Positions 61,133 through 64,000 of a stretch of DNA of 64,000 bases are shown here, piece after piece; the stretch's first letter is position 1; every line of letters begins with the position of its first letter. Under the pieces are notes generated by a model that was given only the letters and a program-made list of their open reading frames with translations, had not been told where the DNA came from and made no database searches. This DNA comes from Chryseobacterium aquifrigidense. Lineage in GTDB: Bacteria; Bacteroidota; Bacteroidia; Flavobacteriales; Weeksellaceae. Made by a program: the position numbers and the translations under genes. The stretch is from positions 426,496-490,495 of the forward strand of contig NZ_VFPD01000002.1 of NCBI RefSeq assembly GCF_006716485.1, read 5' to 3'.

Positions 61133-61154
61133 TACGCGTGAGTAGTATTGCGTA
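61133..61154 (+). promoter_or_regulatory. Island motif copy 3: TACGC-GT-GAGTA-GTATT-GCGTA
   Basis: Eighteen or more of 22 positions match copy 1. A consensus -7 box TAATTTTG (61188-61195) begins 34 bases after the motif ends, upstream of the secreted repeat protein gene. Confidence 0.6.
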
Positions 61155-61187
61155 GTGAAAAATTAACATGTAATAACCTGTGGTTGA

Positions 61188-61195
61188 TAATTTTG
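61188..61195 (+). promoter_or_regulatory. -7 element of the secreted repeat protein gene
   Basis: TAATTTTG, exact TAnnTTTG match, 57 bases before ATG 61253. It excludes the upstream TTG frame start at 61148, which lies inside the motif. Confidence 0.55.
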
Positions 61196-61252
61196 TGGAA
61201 GTTAAATGTCAAGATTAATATTTTTAATTATCAAACAATTATAACTTATACA

Positions 61253-63055
61253 ATGATGGAAACAAAATTTACAATGCCTTCAATCAAAGTCTTGCTTATG
61301 GCAATGCTCTTTGTTTTTGGAAAATCTTTTTCTCAAACCAATAATGGTGCAGTAGGGATTAATACTACAACACCGAATGCTAATTCCGTTTTGGATGTTG
61401 TTTCAGGAAATAATAACAAAGGAGTACTTATTCCAAGATTAACGGAAGCACAGCGAAATGCAATAGTAATTAATCAATCCAATGACGATGGGCTGACAAT
61501 TTACAACACCACAGAAGACTGCTTTAATTACTGGAGCTTTGCGGATAACGAATGGAAAAGTGTCTGCGGACAGATGGGTAAATCTGTTTTTACCATAGAC
61601 TGTTCTACTTCAAAAGCAATGGGAAGCTATGTAAAAGGAAAAGAGCTTACCAATTCAAATTATCTGAACATTGCTGTGAATGTAACAAAACCCGGTAATT
61701 ATACCATTTCCGGAACTACTGCAAACGGATACAATTTCTATGGAACCGGAGTATTTCTAAACACCGGAACACAAACAATACAGATTCCGGGACAGGGTAC
61801 TCCTCAGAATATCCAGACCGATAATGTTGCTCTTGAAGCCAACGGAACTGAAGTGACTTGTACACCAGCTATTTCCATTACTGTGCTGAGTCCGGCAGGA
61901 ACTTATACCATGAGCTGTGGAACTGCAACAGTAAATGGAGTATATAAAGTGGGGACGGCTCTTACTGCTTCAAATACAATTACCTTACCTGTGAACGTTT
62001 CAACATTGGGAAGCTACACGGTTACAACCAATACGGTTGACGGTATTTCTTTCAGCGGATCAGGAACTTTTACTTCTACAGGAAATCAGAATATTACATT
62101 AAGCGGAACAGGTACTCCAACCTCTACATCGGTGAAAATAATTACAATTACTTCCGACAGCCAGGGAGGTGTATCTACAACATGTTCTGTAAATGTAGTG
62201 GTTGTTATTCCTAAGAAAACGGTTCTCCATATCGGACTGGAGACAGCTTATGGTTATAGCGCCTATACCGGCCCGTCAAGAAGTCTGATGGATTCTCCGA
62301 CAAATTTCGGTACCACTGCTTCCAGTATTGTTAAATATGAAGGTTTTACCCATACTTCTTTAGGAAATTCACCTTCATCAACAGCCCTTCAGACAGCTCT
62401 GAATAATAAGCCGGATATTGTTGTGATTGGTTACAACTATACACCTAATGCTACAGATGCCGGTTATATTGCTTCTTATCTTAATAAAAAAGGAGTTGTC
62501 ATTGCGATGACTGATGATACAGGGACTGCACAGAATTTATTCAGAGGAATATTTTCTGATCCTACCATTTCAGCTTCTTATGGAGGTGGTGCAGGTTCTG
62601 TGTATGCTCTTACCAATACTGATGATCCTATCCTTAACGGGCCTTTTGGAGATATAAGAGGAAAAAACTGGGGTGAAGATGCTTCTACAACCGTAAACAT
62701 GTCAGGATTGACAAGTGGGTTTGTTCCTTACAGCTACGCGCAGCCTATCAACAGTACAACTACGAGAACGGGAATTTCAGGGTTAAGAAATACCAGCTTA
62801 AACTTTATCTGGTTTGGTGACGGTGGCTTTTTAAGTAATGAAAATGCCAATGGGAATCAGTATTCCAGTAATACTATTGAGCCTTTTGTAGCGCCCAGCA
62901 CAGGAGGATATTTCCCGGTTCAGAAATCAGCTTACGGATATGCAGGAAACGGATATACAACAGGAGGAATGCAGGTTCAGAATTCAATCCTTTTTGCCAA
63001 TATGATTGCCTGGGCAATAAAGCAGGCAGAATTTAACGGAATAAACACACAATGA
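61253..63055 (+). CDS. Large secreted repeat protein, probable surface adhesin or fibre
   Basis: The 600-residue protein has a signal peptide (MPSIKVLLMAMLFVFGKSFSQ region). A Bacteroidota surface-protein start, GAVGINTTTPNANSVLDV and GVLIPRLTEAQRNAI, comes next. Two related repeats of about 60 residues, each ending in GTGTP or GQGTP (YVKGKELTNSNYLNIAVNV... and YKVGTALTASNTITLPVNV...), resemble Ig-like strands. A C-terminal globular domain (from about residue 310, VLHIGLETAYGYSAY, IVVIGYNYTPNATDAGYI, ending AWAIKQAEF) has no T9SS sorting signal. It is transcribed after the HTH genes and has its own motif-3 promoter. Confidence 0.72.
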   Translation: MMETKFTMPSIKVLLMAMLFVFGKSFSQTNNGAVGINTTTPNANSVLDVVSGNNNKGVLIPRLTEAQRNAIVINQSNDDGLTIYNTTEDCFNYWSFADNEWKSVCGQMGKSVFTIDCSTSKAMGSYVKGKELTNSNYLNIAVNVTKPGNYTISGTTANGYNFYGTGVFLNTGTQTIQIPGQGTPQNIQTDNVALEANGTEVTCTPAISITVLSPAGTYTMSCGTATVNGVYKVGTALTASNTITLPVNVSTLGSYTVTTNTVDGISFSGSGTFTSTGNQNITLSGTGTPTSTSVKIITITSDSQGGVSTTCSVNVVVVIPKKTVLHIGLETAYGYSAYTGPSRSLMDSPTNFGTTASSIVKYEGFTHTSLGNSPSSTALQTALNNKPDIVVIGYNYTPNATDAGYIASYLNKKGVVIAMTDDTGTAQNLFRGIFSDPTISASYGGGAGSVYALTNTDDPILNGPFGDIRGKNWGEDASTTVNMSGLTSGFVPYSYAQPINSTTTRTGISGLRNTSLNFIWFGDGGFLSNENANGNQYSSNTIEPFVAPSTGGYFPVQKSAYGYAGNGYTTGGMQVQNSILFANMIAWAIKQAEFNGINTQ

Positions 63056-63075
63056 TAAAAGGTTTTTAAAGATGG

Positions 63076-63107
63076 CTCCGGCACGATTATTCGTGCCGGA
63101 GTTTTTT
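63076..63107 (+). terminator. Terminator of the secreted repeat protein gene
   Basis: A perfect 11-bp CTCCGGCACGA/TCGTGCCGGAG stem with loop TTAT and a T-run; it is also the only long GC-rich hairpin in the island. Confidence 0.88.
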
Positions 63108-63453
63108 ATTTTATATGTTTTTTAACCTCCTGTATCATGTTTAATATCAAATCCACAGGAATATCTTCTTCCATATCAATAAGAAGGATTTTAAACTTCT
63201 TTCGGTCATCCTGGATCAATTCGGGATAATCAAGTCTGTCACCGTGATAAAAACTCAGATAATGTTTTTGATATTTTTTGCTGTAATAAAAGTAGCACAG
63301 CATTTTCTTTTTGTATTTGATAAAAGGAAGTCCGAAACTGAATGTTTCTGTAATATTTTCCTGATCTGAAGCTAGGATAGTATCACGCAAAAATAAAAGA
63401 GTACTTCTTTCAGGCTCTTCGATTCTGTAGAAATACTCTTGTATTGGGTTCAT
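63106..63453 (-). CDS. DUF1801 family protein
   Basis: The 115-residue cytoplasmic protein has the pattern of DUF1801 (YdhG-like) proteins: NPIQEYFYRIEEPERSTLLFLRD, then FSFGLPFIKYKKKMLCYF, with LSFYHGDRL. Function is unknown; the fold is small alpha/beta. It converges on the island terminator and follows the ABC exporter gene by 18 bases on the same strand. Confidence 0.75.
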   Translation of the reverse strand: MNPIQEYFYRIEEPERSTLLFLRDTILASDQENITETFSFGLPFIKYKKKMLCYFYYSKKYQKHYLSFYHGDRLDYPELIQDDRKKFKILLIDMEEDIPVDLILNMIQEVKKHIK

Positions 63454-63471
63454 TTTAATTAAGTTAAAAGA

Positions 63472-64000
63472 TTAGTCGAAGTTTTGAAGTTCAACAAGTT
63501 TATGATACATTCCTCTTTTTGCAATCAGGTCGTGGTGGGTTCCCTGTTCCACGATATCACCTTTTTCCATTACCACAATCCAGTCTGCTTTCTGAATGGT
63601 TGAAAGACGGTGGGCAATCACTAACGAAGTTCTGTTTTCCATCATTTTCTCCAGTGCATCCTGTACAAATCTTTCGGATTCTGTATCCAGTGCAGAAGTT
63701 GCCTCATCCAGAATCATGATTGGTGGGTTTTTCAATACCGCTCTGGCAATAGAAACCCTTTGTTTCTGACCTCCGGAAAGTTTACCTCCATCATCTCCGA
63801 TATTGGAATCATATCCTTCAGGAAGTGAAGTGATAAATGTATCAGCATTGGCAATTTTAGCTGCAGCAATTACTTCTTCTCTGGTAGCATCAGGTTTACC
63901 CATCAGAATATTATTGTAAACAGAATCATTGAATAATACAGATTCCTGGGTTACCATTCCCAATAGCTTACGGTATTCCTGTAATTTTAAATGCTTGATA
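63472..64000 (-). CDS. ABC exporter, C-terminal ATPase part (5'-truncated by the window)
   Basis: Only the 3' end is inside the window; the frame continues past 64000 (upstream codons read IKHLKLQEYRKLLGMVTQE). Visible are the Q-loop VTQESVLFND, the signature LSGGQKQRVSIARA, Walker B IMILDEATSALD and the H-loop IAHRLSTIQ. It is an MsbA/multidrug-type transporter, probably a fusion of membrane and ATPase domains moving lipid or drug. Substrate cannot be told from the fragment. Confidence 0.9.
   Translation of the reverse strand, partial: IKHLKLQEYRKLLGMVTQESVLFNDSVYNNILMGKPDATREEVIAAAKIANADTFITSLPEGYDSNIGDDGGKLSGGQKQRVSIARAVLKNPPIMILDEATSALDTESERFVQDALEKMMENRTSLVIAHRLSTIQKADWIVVMEKGDIVEQGTHHDLIAKRGMYHKLVELQNFD

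Noticed and set aside
61148..61252. Upstream start of the secreted repeat protein
   Set aside because: It begins with TTG inside the regulatory motif, upstream of the -7 box, and would bury the signal peptide.
1..64000. tRNA or rRNA genes
   Set aside because: No cloverleaf-type or conserved rRNA segments were recognised by eye; a tRNAscan or Infernal run would settle this.

Overview
The window is AT-rich DNA from a Bacteroidota bacterium and reads like Chryseobacterium or a close Weeksellaceae relative. The support is a SusC/SusD pair, GH92/GH125/GH18/GH130 glycosidases, C-terminal T9SS sorting domains, DUF4271 and DUF4296 genes, RprX/RprY-like regulators, almost no Shine-Dalgarno sequences, and many promoters with the Bacteroidota -7 element TAnnTTTG. 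The genus is inferred from gene content and protein style, not from a search. No rRNA, tRNA, CRISPR array, insertion sequence or prophage was seen.

Layout. 1-6.3 kb: a odd G-run at the left edge, a tRNA pseudouridine synthase, a 0.6 kb spacer with two copies of a ~180 bp repeat, pyrD, a secreted protein, DUF445, an MsrB lipoprotein and an L,D-transpeptidase-like protein. 6.3-10.9 kb: a two-component system divergent from a porin/Dabb/cupin operon, with four 11-bp direct repeats between them. 10.9-17.4 kb: a TlpA-like thioredoxin, a TetR-thiolase-thioesterase-FabF operon with a visible TetR-type operator, OsmC and an AraC regulator. 17.5-38.3 kb: a polysaccharide utilisation locus for high-mannose N-glycans. 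38.5-45 kb: a probable copper/metal cassette (TonB receptor with two HMA domains, Cys-rich protein, His/Cys-repeat lipoprotein) next to an RprX/RprY-like two-component system. 45-58.7 kb: mostly housekeeping genes (oligopeptidase, hemD, dolichol-phosphate-mannose-type synthase, tgt, LptF/G permease, birA, rsfS, ftsH, LUD protein, cdsA, phosphatidylserine decarboxylase). 58.8-63.1 kb: an accessory island with a membrane-embedded LuxR-type regulator, two small HTH proteins and a large secreted repeat protein. 63.1-64 kb: a DUF1801 protein and the 3' end of an ABC exporter gene.

The N-glycan locus makes a coherent pathway. Two Endo H/Endo F1-like GH18 enzymes, predicted to be secreted by the T9SS, cut the chitobiose core. 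SusC/SusD import the glycan. GH92 and GH125 mannosidases trim it in the periplasm. An MFS carrier takes up the Man-GlcNAc core, GH130 phosphorolyses it, and a ROK kinase plus a cupin-type mannose-6-phosphate isomerase feed the sugars into glycolysis. A cupin-AraC regulator lies just upstream.

The least explained region is the 58.8-63.1 kb island. A 22-bp TACGC/GCGTA motif occurs three times, once before each transcription unit (membrane regulator, HTH pair, secreted protein). Each copy ends 32-33 bases upstream of a -7-like box, which suggests one activator-driven regulon.
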